Part shown: positions 7,830-15,561 of the stretch, one piece after another
Layout of the letters: each line of letters starts with the position of its first letter
Numbering within the stretch: the first letter of the stretch is position 1
Source: a virus
Reading direction: 5' to 3' (one strand)
Virus record (IMG/VR): IMGVR_UViG_3300011440_000008
Span: 1-48,736 of that record
DNA length: 48,736 nucleotides
Program-made: the position numbers and the translations under genes
Notes under the pieces: generated by a model
What the model saw: the letters and a program-made list of their open reading frames with translations, nothing else
The model's database searches: none
Told to the model about the DNA's origin: nothing

Positions 7830-8879
7830 GTGGCAACAGCCGATTCAGCCGGTTCCGAGGGCCAGGGAGCACTCCCGACGATCGATCAAGCGCTCAACAG
7901 CGCATTCGATTCTCTGGAGCAGTCTGGTGAAGTCACCACCGAAGATGGCGGTGGTCCTGCAGTCAGCGATGACGATGCCGGGGCTGCCGACGAATCAGCG
8001 AGTGGTGATGGGACCGGTGATGGCGACACCAGCACGGCCGGCGCCGATGGCCAGGAGCAGCAGACCGACAAGGGGGAGGGTGCTCCTGACAAGGCCCCCG
8101 AGGCACCCGTCACACTTCCAGACTACCTACAGGGCTCAGGCAACGAAGAACTGGGCCGTCTCTATTCACAGCTTCAGCCGGAAGCACGCGACTACATCAA
8201 CAAGGTTCTGACTCCGAAGTTCCAAGAGTTCGCTGCGAACCGCAAGTTCCTTGAGGCGTTCCGAACGAACGCTGAGGAAGCCGCCAACGCCGTACTCGAT
8301 CAGATCCAGGGACAGAGAAAGCAAACAGCGCAGTCGGATGAAGAAGCGATCACGACAACGACGAAGGTCATCAAGGATGAATTGGTCGCTGGTGGTGTGG
8401 ATGCCGCGCAGGCCGAAGTCCAGGCGCGCGCAATGGCGAAGGCTCAGCACGCTACGATGGCTCCGTTTCGTCAGGCGGAACAGCAGCGCGCGGTAGAGTC
8501 GATCGCCAAGGCCGCCGAAGCCGAAACCACACGCTTCCAAACCGAATTCCCCGACTGCAAGGACGAGGAACCTCTGGGCAAGCGAGTAGGCGAACTGATG
8601 GACTCGTTAGTCCCCGCGCCGGGATCCAACACGAGCACCTACGACTACCTCAAGATGCTGCGCACCATCGCGGCTTCGGAACAGGGCATTGCGGACGGGA
8701 CGAGGAAGGCTGTGAAGAAGATGGTCAAGGGCGCCGAAGCTGCGGCTGCTGGAAAGGTACCGAAGGCGGTGGGCGACGGGACCGTCAAGCCCGGTCAGGC
8801 CGGAAAGCTTCTGTCCATCGATGAATCCATCGCCATGGCAGAGCGCGGCGAAGTAGTGGGGCGCGGGATCAACCGTTAG
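7830..8879 (+). CDS. Scaffolding protein (probable)
   Basis: 349 residues, GTG start with AGGAGG upstream. Immediately precedes the capsid gene. The N-terminal third is acidic and low complexity (VSDDDAGAADESASGDGTGD), followed by long charged helices with coiled-coil character (EAANAVLDQIQGQRKQ, QAEVQARAMAKAQHA) and a basic C-terminal segment. This is the standard architecture of tailed-phage scaffolds, which guide capsid assembly and are then removed or cleaved. Confidence 0.8.
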   Translation: MATADSAGSEGQGALPTIDQALNSAFDSLEQSGEVTTEDGGGPAVSDDDAGAADESASGDGTGDGDTSTAGADGQEQQTDKGEGAPDKAPEAPVTLPDYLQGSGNEELGRLYSQLQPEARDYINKVLTPKFQEFAANRKFLEAFRTNAEEAANAVLDQIQGQRKQTAQSDEEAITTTTKVIKDELVAGGVDAAQAEVQARAMAKAQHATMAPFRQAEQQRAVESIAKAAEAETTRFQTEFPDCKDEEPLGKRVGELMDSLVPAPGSNTSTYDYLKMLRTIAASEQGIADGTRKAVKKMVKGAEAAAAGKVPKAVGDGTVKPGQAGKLLSIDESIAMAERGEVVGRGINR

Positions 8880-8901
8880 TCCTCACTCCTTACTGATTGG
8901 G

Positions 8902-8919
8902 CTATCTCCAAGGAGATAG
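8902..8919 (+). promoter_or_regulatory. Palindrome masking the capsid ribosome-binding site
   Basis: CTATCTCC-AA-GGAGATAG is a perfect 8-bp inverted repeat. It contains the AAGGAG (8910-8915) that serves the TTG start at 8924. If it folds in the mRNA the ribosome-binding site would be in the stem, which could make capsid translation regulated. Confidence 0.55.
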
Positions 8920-8923
8920 GCCA

Positions 8924-9997
8924 TTGGCCGCAACCGCACAGACCATCAACTACAACGGTCTGTTCACCAGCACCCTGATGAACTACAACGCGACTCTGGT
9001 GGACAACGTGTCGAAGTCCATGCTGCTCCTCTATCACTTGATGAAGGAGCGCGACGACGGCTACGTTCCGGCCGGTGACGGACTCGGAGCGAAGAAGCAG
9101 ATCAACCTGATGTACGGGTTGAACAACGCCGAGCCCTACGCCGACTACGATCAGATCGAGTACGCTCCGGTGGACGGGATCACCGCAGCGTTCTGGGACT
9201 GGCGCCAACTCGCCACCACCGTGCAGATCAGCCGCATCGAGGAGCGCAAGAACTCCGGTCGGCACGCGATCTTCAAGTTGCTCAAGGCTCGCATCAAGCA
9301 GGCCACTCTCGGCATCCAAGAGAAGTTCGCCAAGATGCTGATGCAGGGCAATGGGATCAACAACAACGCTGCGGGCCAGATCGAAGCGCCCTACGCACAC
9401 CCGACGACGGGAAGGAAGTTCATCGATCCGCTGTTCCTGCTGGTGAAGAAGGATCCCACCACGTCAACGACCATCGGGGAAATCAACCAGTCCACCGAAA
9501 CGTGGTGGAGGAACATCAGCTATGAGAGCACGTCCAGCAGCTATGCGGGATTCCTGTTCGAACTGGACGATCTGTACACGCAGTTGCAGGAAGGGCCGGG
9601 TGGTTCGCCCACTCTGTTCGTGTGCGATCGGCGCACGTACCTGTACTACAACGCGGCGCTCCGTTCGAAGCAGCGCTTCATCGAATACAAGAGGGCCGGA
9701 TTCCCGTTCGAAGCCACCGACTTCCACGGACACCCGCTCGTGTGGGATACGTTCATGCCCAACGTGGAGGCCAGGACCACAACCCAATCGCCCTCGCAAG
9801 GGTCACTGGCGATGCTGTCGCCCCAGTTCCTCGAAATCGAGTACGACCCCGAAACGAACTTCATGAACACGCCTTTCGAGACACCGCCGGATCAGGATGC
9901 CCGTTCGTCCAAGCTACTCTGGTACGGCGCGCAGGGCACGTCACAGCGGCGGAAGCAGGGCGTGATGTGGGGCATCGACACCACGCCGGTCGCCTAA
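8924..9997 (+). CDS. Major capsid protein
   Basis: 357 residues from TTG at 8924, chosen for the AAGGAG eight bases upstream; an in-frame TTG at 8897 has no such site. The protein directly follows the scaffold, is of normal size and composition for an HK97-fold capsid protein, and has the long N-terminal helix region (LKARIKQATLGIQEKFAKML) and beta-rich C-terminal half (FVCDRRTYLYYNAALRSK) seen in several podovirus capsids. Forms the icosahedral shell. No obvious decoration domain fusion. Confidence 0.88.
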   Translation: MAATAQTINYNGLFTSTLMNYNATLVDNVSKSMLLLYHLMKERDDGYVPAGDGLGAKKQINLMYGLNNAEPYADYDQIEYAPVDGITAAFWDWRQLATTVQISRIEERKNSGRHAIFKLLKARIKQATLGIQEKFAKMLMQGNGINNNAAGQIEAPYAHPTTGRKFIDPLFLLVKKDPTTSTTIGEINQSTETWWRNISYESTSSSYAGFLFELDDLYTQLQEGPGGSPTLFVCDRRTYLYYNAALRSKQRFIEYKRAGFPFEATDFHGHPLVWDTFMPNVEARTTTQSPSQGSLAMLSPQFLEIEYDPETNFMNTPFETPPDQDARSSKLLWYGAQGTSQRRKQGVMWGIDTTPVA

Positions 9998-10025
9998 TCG
10001 AATACCGAGAGAGGAGAGAAGCCAA

Positions 10026-10517
10026 ATGACTGGCGTACACAGGAAGCTACTCGGTATCGATCTGGCCCGAGTCGATACCCTGCAAGAGCACGAGTTGGGT
10101 CTTCGTATCGAAACCAACGATGGCAAGGCGTTCCGTTACATGCACGCGGGCGCTGCCATCGCACTGGGCGATGCGCTCATTCCCGACTACGCGGAGGGCA
10201 CATGGGAGGCACAGCCATCTGCTGCTGCGGACACGGTACTGATCGGTGCGTGGCCCAACGAGAACGTGTCGCCCACTCAGGTTCGCGTTGCCATCTTGGA
10301 CAACCAGTACTTCTGGATGCAGTGTGGCGGTGACGCTCTCGTCAAGGCCGCTGCTACCGTCGTCGTCGCTGCTCCCGCCGTGCCCATCGCCACGGCCGGA
10401 ACGCTGGACGATACGGCCGCTACCGCCGCCAACGCACTCGCCGCCGCAGCGGGCGTGAGTGCCGTGTTCACCACCGTCACCACGACGGGCTTTGCCCGCG
10501 TCATGCTGAACGGCTAG
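10026..10517 (+). CDS. Probable capsid decoration or head protein
   Basis: 163 residues after the capsid gene. N-terminal half is soluble and beta-rich; the C-terminal half is Ala/Val/Thr-rich (KAAATVVVAAPAVPIATAG). Capsid stabilising or decoration proteins commonly sit here. It is followed by a strong terminator, so the capsid and this protein could be produced from a separate abundant transcript. Function is inferred from position only. Confidence 0.75.
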   Translation: MTGVHRKLLGIDLARVDTLQEHELGLRIETNDGKAFRYMHAGAAIALGDALIPDYAEGTWEAQPSAAADTVLIGAWPNENVSPTQVRVAILDNQYFWMQCGGDALVKAAATVVVAAPAVPIATAGTLDDTAATAANALAAAAGVSAVFTTVTTTGFARVMLNG

Positions 10518-10538
10518 TCGTCAATCACCCAACACCAT

Positions 10539-10580
10539 GGGGGCATCAGGAATAACCAAACCTGATGCCCCCTTCGTCTT
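10539..10580 (+). terminator. Rho-independent terminator within the late operon
   Basis: Perfect 12-bp stem GGGGGCATCAGG (10539-10550) / CCTGATGCCCCC (10561-10572) with a 10-base loop, followed by TTCGTCTT. Probably partial, since structural genes continue downstream; it would raise capsid mRNA relative to tail mRNA. Confidence 0.85.
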
Positions 10581-10591
10581 AAGGAGCGGCG

Positions 10592-11029
10592 ATGCAGTTC
10601 TTGAGAGAGAGCGAGGCGGTTGCGGAGCAAGTGCTGGAAGTGCTCTACAACAACTCAGGGGTGACGATTCAGCGTGGGTACCCAGTGGCCTTTGACACTC
10701 GCGTATTCGCGGACACCGATGGCGTGAACGTCATTCAGCCGTTGGCCGGTCAACTCAATCTGTTCTACGGCGTTGCTTACGAGGAAATCCTCGCTGGTGC
10801 TTACGGCCGGGTGCAGACCCAAGGTTGGTGCGATTACGCCTTGGTCGTAGCACATTCGGTCAACCCCACGATCATCGGTGACAAGCTGGCCCCCGTTGCA
10901 AATCAGTGGTACCTACAGCGCATCGCTGCCGGTGATGGCAGTGGTGCTCTCGCTACCGCCTTGGAGGCCATTGCCGCTTCGGGCGTAGTTACTCCGGTTG
11001 TTCGAAAAGTGCTGCTCCGCTGTAGATAA
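10592..11029 (+). CDS. Hypothetical head protein
   Basis: 145 residues, AAGGAGCGGCG before the ATG. Beta-rich with small residues: an N-terminal VLYNNSGVTIQRGYPVAFDT and YGRVQTQGWCDYAL in the middle, a pattern reminiscent of trimeric decoration proteins that cap capsid threefold positions (DUF2190-like). Similarity is my impression, not a computed match. It lies between the terminator and the holin candidate. Confidence 0.75.
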   Translation: MQFLRESEAVAEQVLEVLYNNSGVTIQRGYPVAFDTRVFADTDGVNVIQPLAGQLNLFYGVAYEEILAGAYGRVQTQGWCDYALVVAHSVNPTIIGDKLAPVANQWYLQRIAAGDGSGALATALEAIAASGVVTPVVRKVLLRCR

Positions 11030-11039
11030 GGAGTGTCAG

Positions 11040-11381
11040 GTGGACCCTGTACTTCAAGAGACGATAACGGAGTTGCAGTCAGCGGAGCAGACGCCGCTAC
11101 CGCCAACGACTACGTTCCAAGAGGACGTGACCACAGCGGGTCAGCGAAAGATCAACTTGATCTGGGAGTACACCCAAAGCATCGTCACGCTGGTGGTGGT
11201 TATGACGAACATGATTGTGGCCGCCATCAATGCCATTCGCAAGGTCGGCATGGTTGACAGCCATCCGGTGATCCTGTCGTCGTCGCTGTTCTTGATCCTT
11301 GGCTTCTACTACTCTCGCACCAACCACGCGGCGATCGGCGGCATCGGCAAAAAGCCGAACGAGGAGTACAAGGGGCGATGA
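11040..11381 (+). CDS. Holin candidate (two-TM membrane protein)
   Basis: 113 residues from GTG at 11040, with AAGGAGTGTCAG upstream. Two hydrophobic segments are clear: SIVTLVVVMTNMIVAAINAI (about residues 47-66) and PVILSSSLFLILGFYYS (about 75-91), with a basic tail. Stop and next ATG overlap (ATGA). Small two-TM proteins directly before an endolysin are usually holins, which open the membrane at a set time to release the lysin. No catalytic domain. Confidence 0.7.
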   Translation: MDPVLQETITELQSAEQTPLPPTTTFQEDVTTAGQRKINLIWEYTQSIVTLVVVMTNMIVAAINAIRKVGMVDSHPVILSSSLFLILGFYYSRTNHAAIGGIGKKPNEEYKGR

Positions 11382-11794
11382 ACGAGCGCGACCTAGACGT
11401 ACTGTCGCGGACGCTGTACGGCGAAGCGAGCAATCAGGATTGGAGCGGGCTCATCGCCGTAGCATTCGTGATAATGAACCGCGCCAAGCGGCCGAACAGA
11501 TTCGGGCAAGGCGTGATCGGGGTCTGCCTTCGCCCCAAGCAGTTCTCATGTTGGAACGACAATGACCCCAATCGCATTCGACTGATGAGGGTCACATGCG
11601 AGACTCCGGCATTCGTTAGGTGTATCGCGGCAGCAGCATCGGTACTGTCCAATTCGGTAACGGACATTACCGGTGGGTCCGATCATTACCACACGGTGCA
11701 GGCTCCCGCGAATACAGGCAATTGGCCGCCCGCTTGGGCTCGTCAGATGACGAGGACCGTAACGATAGGGGATCACGTCTTCTATCGTGAATAG
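11378..11794 (+). CDS. SleB-like cell wall hydrolase (endolysin)
   Basis: 138 residues. Matches the Hydrolase_2 / SleB family: LSRTLYGEASNQ with the likely catalytic Glu16, a hydrophobic helix ending in MNRAK, then VCLRPKQFSCWNDNDP, and the later SDHYHT. These enzymes cleave peptidoglycan glycan strands, in spores by a lytic transglycosylase mechanism. ATGA overlap with the holin candidate gives a holin-endolysin cassette. No signal peptide, so export would need the holin. Located among head genes rather than at the operon end. Confidence 0.85.
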   Translation: MNERDLDVLSRTLYGEASNQDWSGLIAVAFVIMNRAKRPNRFGQGVIGVCLRPKQFSCWNDNDPNRIRLMRVTCETPAFVRCIAAAASVLSNSVTDITGGSDHYHTVQAPANTGNWPPAWARQMTRTVTIGDHVFYRE

Positions 11795-11828
11795 GCAGTA
11801 ACAGTAACCACTAGGAAAGGGTGATTCG

Positions 11829-12614
11829 ATGACGAAGAAGCAGGACACACAAGACGAGAAGGAAGCGCAGGAGCGCCGCAACGAGGAAGACAGTGGGCTG
11901 CTCAGTCAGTCCTTGGCCTCCGCGGGCAACAACCAGAAGAACATCGTCGGAACGATCATCAACGCAGCGGATCAGGCAGGGTTGCTCGACAAGCTGCTGT
12001 CGTTGGTGATCGGGTGGTTCACTCGCGCACCGAAGCCCGTGCCTCCGCAGAAGCCGGTGGACAAGCCGACACCAGCGGGGGGCACCGACGACTTCCCCGA
12101 CGACCACATCCCACGTCCATCCGCCGGTCGGAAGGTGGCAAAGGTCACTCTCCATCTGGTCAGGAGTCAGTACTCCCGGCAGCGTTTCCCCGAGGAGTAC
12201 AACGACAACAACCCCTTCGGACTCGTCCCGCAAGGAGAACTGAAGCAGATCGAGCAGGGCAACGGTGCCCTCAACTGGGAGAACAAGTTCTGGTTGGATC
12301 TGACGGCCTATGACGAGCAGGGCCGGGAGTTCGTCCGCGCCGACGTGATGAGCCTGGGCCTCGCCTACAAGACGGAAATCCGGTGCGGCGACGCCTTCAT
12401 CATCGGCCACGGCGCCGCCGCCAACGGTGAGCCCATCGCCGGATACGAGACGAACGACACGGACGAGATCGGCAACGGCATCACCGCGTGGCTCACCAGC
12501 AAGGGCTTCCTCCACCAGATGCAGTGCTTCGCCTCCGCGGACGGCCAGTCGTTCCACTGCTTCGGGAGTGTCAACGGCGTTCGTTCAAACGAGTTCGATA
12601 TCAAGGTCAGCTAA
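11829..12614 (+). CDS. Hypothetical structural protein
   Basis: 261 residues. Very charged N-terminus (KKQDTQDEKEAQERRNEED), then an amphipathic helical stretch with AGLLDKLLSLVIGWFTR, a Pro-rich linker (residues about 65-95) and a beta-rich C-terminal domain of about 160 residues. Three-part layout suggests an anchor, a linker and a globular head, as in some virion surface or spanin-like proteins. No signal sequence or lipobox seen. Family unknown. Confidence 0.8.
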   Translation: MTKKQDTQDEKEAQERRNEEDSGLLSQSLASAGNNQKNIVGTIINAADQAGLLDKLLSLVIGWFTRAPKPVPPQKPVDKPTPAGGTDDFPDDHIPRPSAGRKVAKVTLHLVRSQYSRQRFPEEYNDNNPFGLVPQGELKQIEQGNGALNWENKFWLDLTAYDEQGREFVRADVMSLGLAYKTEIRCGDAFIIGHGAAANGEPIAGYETNDTDEIGNGITAWLTSKGFLHQMQCFASADGQSFHCFGSVNGVRSNEFDIKVS

Positions 12615-12708
12615 TCCTGGCTGACTGATAAAGGACTCACAAAGTGCGGAGTGATTAGCGCTTTTCTGAGAGGGCCTGCGGGCCAGAACGCTCAAGGTGA
12701 TTTTGGTA

Positions 12709-12741
12709 GGGCGGCGGGGTGGACCGATCACCCCGTCGCCC
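12709..12741 (+). other. Strong RNA hairpin between late genes
   Basis: GGGCGGCGGGGTG (12709-12721) pairs with CACCCCGTCGCCC (12729-12741), 13 pairs with one G-U, loop of 7. No T tract follows, so it may act as an mRNA stabiliser or weak terminator in the 138-base gap before 12753. The gap also has GGCC-TGCG-GGCC. Confidence 0.6.
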
Positions 12742-12752
12742 ATTAACAGGGA

Positions 12753-13082
12753 ATGACAATGAACAACTACTCAGTAGCAGATCGGGTGGTGTCACACGAG
12801 CCAGTAGCGGCAACAGCGGCAGTCGCAACGCTGGCAGGAGTGGCCGGGAGGCGTAATACCCTGCGCACCGTCTGGTGGAGTTACAGTGCAGCGCCCACCG
12901 GAGGGCGGCTTACCGTTTCGGACGGTACCACCAGCATCGCATTCGATATCATCGGGGGTGGTCCTGGGTTCTTCGATTTCGGTCTGACCGGGAGGACTGG
13001 CGCAACGTGGACCATCACTCTCGCGTCCGGTGCCGGTGCCGTGGTGGGAAAGGTCCACGCAGCATTCGAATCAGGGATGTAG
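12753..13082 (+). CDS. Hypothetical virion protein
   Basis: 109 residues, ATG-ACA-ATG start with CAGGGA upstream. Beta-rich, small-residue composition (APTGGRLTVSDGTTSIAFDIIGG and LASGAGAVVGKV), typical of small tail or decoration proteins. Sits between the hypothetical structural protein and the neck genes. No recognised family. Confidence 0.75.
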   Translation: MTMNNYSVADRVVSHEPVAATAAVATLAGVAGRRNTLRTVWWSYSAAPTGGRLTVSDGTTSIAFDIIGGGPGFFDFGLTGRTGATWTITLASGAGAVVGKVHAAFESGM

Positions 13083-13094
13083 TAGGGCCAGGTC

Positions 13095-13766
13095 ATGAAC
13101 TTCGGGGAAATCAGGGAGCGCGTCACCCAAGGGCTTGCAGAGTCAGCGAGTAATCCCGCCTATTGGACTCAAGACGACATAGACACGAGCATCAACGAAG
13201 GCTACACAGAAATGTGCGATGCCAGCGAGTGTCATGAGCGGTACGTAACGCTTCCGCAGTACGCACTGATGACCTACTTCGATCTTCGCGGGCTCTTGGG
13301 TGAAACGGTATTGGTCCCTCTCAGGGTCTTCACCGTCATGACGAAGCGGTGGATGATCTTCCGACATGCGCGGGACATGGATGAGGGTAGGTGCTCCATG
13401 TACGCCCAGTGGGAGACGGTAAGCGGTGAGCCGCGGGAAGTCTTCATGCGTTCGCTGTGGCAACTTGGCGTTTACCCTCGGTCACCGGGCGATCTGGACA
13501 AGCGGGACTCCTTGCGCTTGCACTTCCGCGGGCTGCCGAAGAAGATGGTCAGAGACTCAGACGTACCGGTGTTTCCCGAAGACTTACACGACGGCATCGT
13601 CGAGTACGCTCTTTACGACTTACTCTGCCAGGATCAGGAAGTACTCATCGCTTTCGATCATTGGGATGCTTACCAAGGTTGGGAGCAAAAGCTGATTGAC
13701 TACGTGCAGTCCAGGCAGATTGTCGATAAGCGCCACGGGATGAGCGAGGAAGGACCGGTCTTCTAA
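13095..13766 (+). CDS. Head-tail connector / adaptor (probable)
   Basis: 223 residues. The N-terminus YWTQDDIDTSINEGYTEM is the kind of helical motif seen in head-completion adaptor proteins that bind beneath the portal. The C-terminal half has a conserved-looking PEDLHDGIVEYALYDLL helix. It directly precedes another neck-like gene with a 1-base gap. Assignment rests on motif style and position. Confidence 0.65.
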   Translation: MNFGEIRERVTQGLAESASNPAYWTQDDIDTSINEGYTEMCDASECHERYVTLPQYALMTYFDLRGLLGETVLVPLRVFTVMTKRWMIFRHARDMDEGRCSMYAQWETVSGEPREVFMRSLWQLGVYPRSPGDLDKRDSLRLHFRGLPKKMVRDSDVPVFPEDLHDGIVEYALYDLLCQDQEVLIAFDHWDAYQGWEQKLIDYVQSRQIVDKRHGMSEEGPVF

Positions 13767-13767
13767 A

Positions 13768-15138
13768 ATGGCAATGGAGACTCCAGTAACGCTTGGATCC
13801 CTGGCTCTCGAAATACTAAGGCGTCTTGGTGATTCCCCATCGGAGATACCGGACGCTTCTCGCATCTGGCAGCACACGGAGATTGAGCGCTACATCGTAG
13901 ACGGCACCAACCAACTGTGCTTTCTATCCCTGTTGCTGTGGGACGTGGACTACTTGGATAACCTGCCCAACACGGCGAATTACCGCTACGAATGGGAGAG
14001 GAAGTACTTCCGCGCTCCTCAAGTGACGGTGGGCTTGGAAGTGGATCTTGGCCCTGATCCGTTGCCGATACCCGGAGGGGAAAGGCTCAGGTTCAAGTCG
14101 CCAACGCAAACCGAAGTCTACTTCACCGATGCCGCGTTCACCCAACCGTGGGAGTGGTCGTGGATGCCCGGTGGTCACGGGCCGAGTAACCACACGTCCA
14201 GAGTCGATCGGGATGCCTTCTTAGTCACCCCTTACGTCAATGCAGATTCGGAATTGCCCAGTCCCGTGCTGCAAATGGACCGGGCGACGTGGGATGACAG
14301 GAAGATAGATCCAGCGTCCTCACGCGAATTGGAACGACGGGACACTCTTTACGAAACGGTACCCGGTGATGTGATGGCATACCTACAGGATAAGGATGGG
14401 TTGAGAAGGCTGAGGAAGTGGAAGCGGCCGTCTGTCATCGCTGACTACTACTTCGCCATCGGCCTGTGGGGCGTGCTCCGCGGTGGGGCTAATCAGCAAG
14501 AAGGATCCGCTGCGTCCGTTTTCGTAATGCACATCGATGAGTTCGGCTCTGTCTTCAGCGGTGTGCTCGATGCTGAGCCGTCTGTGTTCCACGATTTCAC
14601 TCCCGCGGTACCAGTATTGGCTACTATCACTGTCACTGGTGGTATCACGGTGCTGGACGAATTCAGCGGATTTGAAGTAGTCATACCACCGCCCGCGTTC
14701 GTAGATCCATTTCCTCTGCCGGTGGAGTTGTTCGGTGGCACCGGATTTCTCCGTCGCCTTCCCGGTTACTTCGCCAGCTACGGCCCATTCGGTTTGGCCC
14801 GTCGTATGAGCAAGAGCAGGAGTAACGTGAGGATCGAGTTCTACCGCCGCCACCGCCCGATGGTGTGGCGTAATTCGGAGTTCGAAATCCCACTGCACTA
14901 CGTCACGTACATTCGGCACTACGCGATGTGGCAGGCGTTGAAGCACCGTGGGCCGGGTCAGGACTTGAAGTTGGCCAAGCATTACCAAGGCCGTTGGGAG
15001 TCTGGAGTCCGAAGGGTAATTGCCAGACGCGATGCCATTCACGCCGCACGTCTATTCCGATTCGGCGGCACTGATGAAGTGCTCCCCCGTGGTCGATTCG
15101 CCAAGTTGCCACGCAACATGCCGGATCCCGGTTTCTAA
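13768..15138 (+). CDS. Neck / tail-associated protein
   Basis: 456 residues. N-terminal LALEILRRLGDSPSEIPDASR and IERYIVDGTNQLCFL resemble adaptor helices, the middle is beta-rich with many aromatic residues, and the C-terminus has a basic RRVIARRDAIHAAR helix. Probably a component of the short tail or neck, inferred from the neighbouring adaptor and fibre genes. I cannot name a family. Confidence 0.7.
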   Translation: MAMETPVTLGSLALEILRRLGDSPSEIPDASRIWQHTEIERYIVDGTNQLCFLSLLLWDVDYLDNLPNTANYRYEWERKYFRAPQVTVGLEVDLGPDPLPIPGGERLRFKSPTQTEVYFTDAAFTQPWEWSWMPGGHGPSNHTSRVDRDAFLVTPYVNADSELPSPVLQMDRATWDDRKIDPASSRELERRDTLYETVPGDVMAYLQDKDGLRRLRKWKRPSVIADYYFAIGLWGVLRGGANQQEGSAASVFVMHIDEFGSVFSGVLDAEPSVFHDFTPAVPVLATITVTGGITVLDEFSGFEVVIPPPAFVDPFPLPVELFGGTGFLRRLPGYFASYGPFGLARRMSKSRSNVRIEFYRRHRPMVWRNSEFEIPLHYVTYIRHYAMWQALKHRGPGQDLKLAKHYQGRWESGVRRVIARRDAIHAARLFRFGGTDEVLPRGRFAKLPRNMPDPGF

Positions 15139-15152
15139 AGGAGTCAGGAGTC

Positions 15153-15545
15153 ATGGCTGGAGCACTGGTTTACGAGCGGGCCGTCGAACAGGACTTGGAC
15201 ATAGGCACTGGGGAGGTAGAAGTCAGTTCACCCGGTGGTGGGAAGCAAAAGGGAAGGAGAATCAACATTGCCTCTTTCGCCTTTGCCACTCAAGCCCAAG
15301 TGTGGGATCCGGGGTCCATCCCCGCTGGTGAGTTCTCATCGGTCAGCATCCCGATCACCGGTATCGAAGCGGGTGACTTCGTGTGGGTATCGTTCAATGG
15401 CATTCCGCACAGCCAAGTGATCCTGCACAGTACGGTCTACGGCGGCAATGTCATCGTGGCCATGACCAACAACGCGCTGGTAGCGCATAACCCCGGCAGC
15501 GGCACCCTGAGAGTTGCCGTGTTCAAGACCAATCTAGCGCTTTAG
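15153..15545 (+). CDS. Small structural protein
   Basis: 130 residues with AAAGGAGTCAGGAGTC before the ATG. Beta-rich, few charged stretches (IPITGIEAGDFVWVSFNGIP; NPGSGTLRVAVFKTN), the composition of small tail or decoration proteins. The fold could be a jelly-roll or Ig-like domain. Located immediately before the long repeat fibre, so it may cap or attach that fibre; this is inference. Confidence 0.75.
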   Translation: MAGALVYERAVEQDLDIGTGEVEVSSPGGGKQKGRRINIASFAFATQAQVWDPGSIPAGEFSSVSIPITGIEAGDFVWVSFNGIPHSQVILHSTVYGGNVIVAMTNNALVAHNPGSGTLRVAVFKTNLAL

Positions 15546-15561
15546 GAATCAGGAAGGAGCC

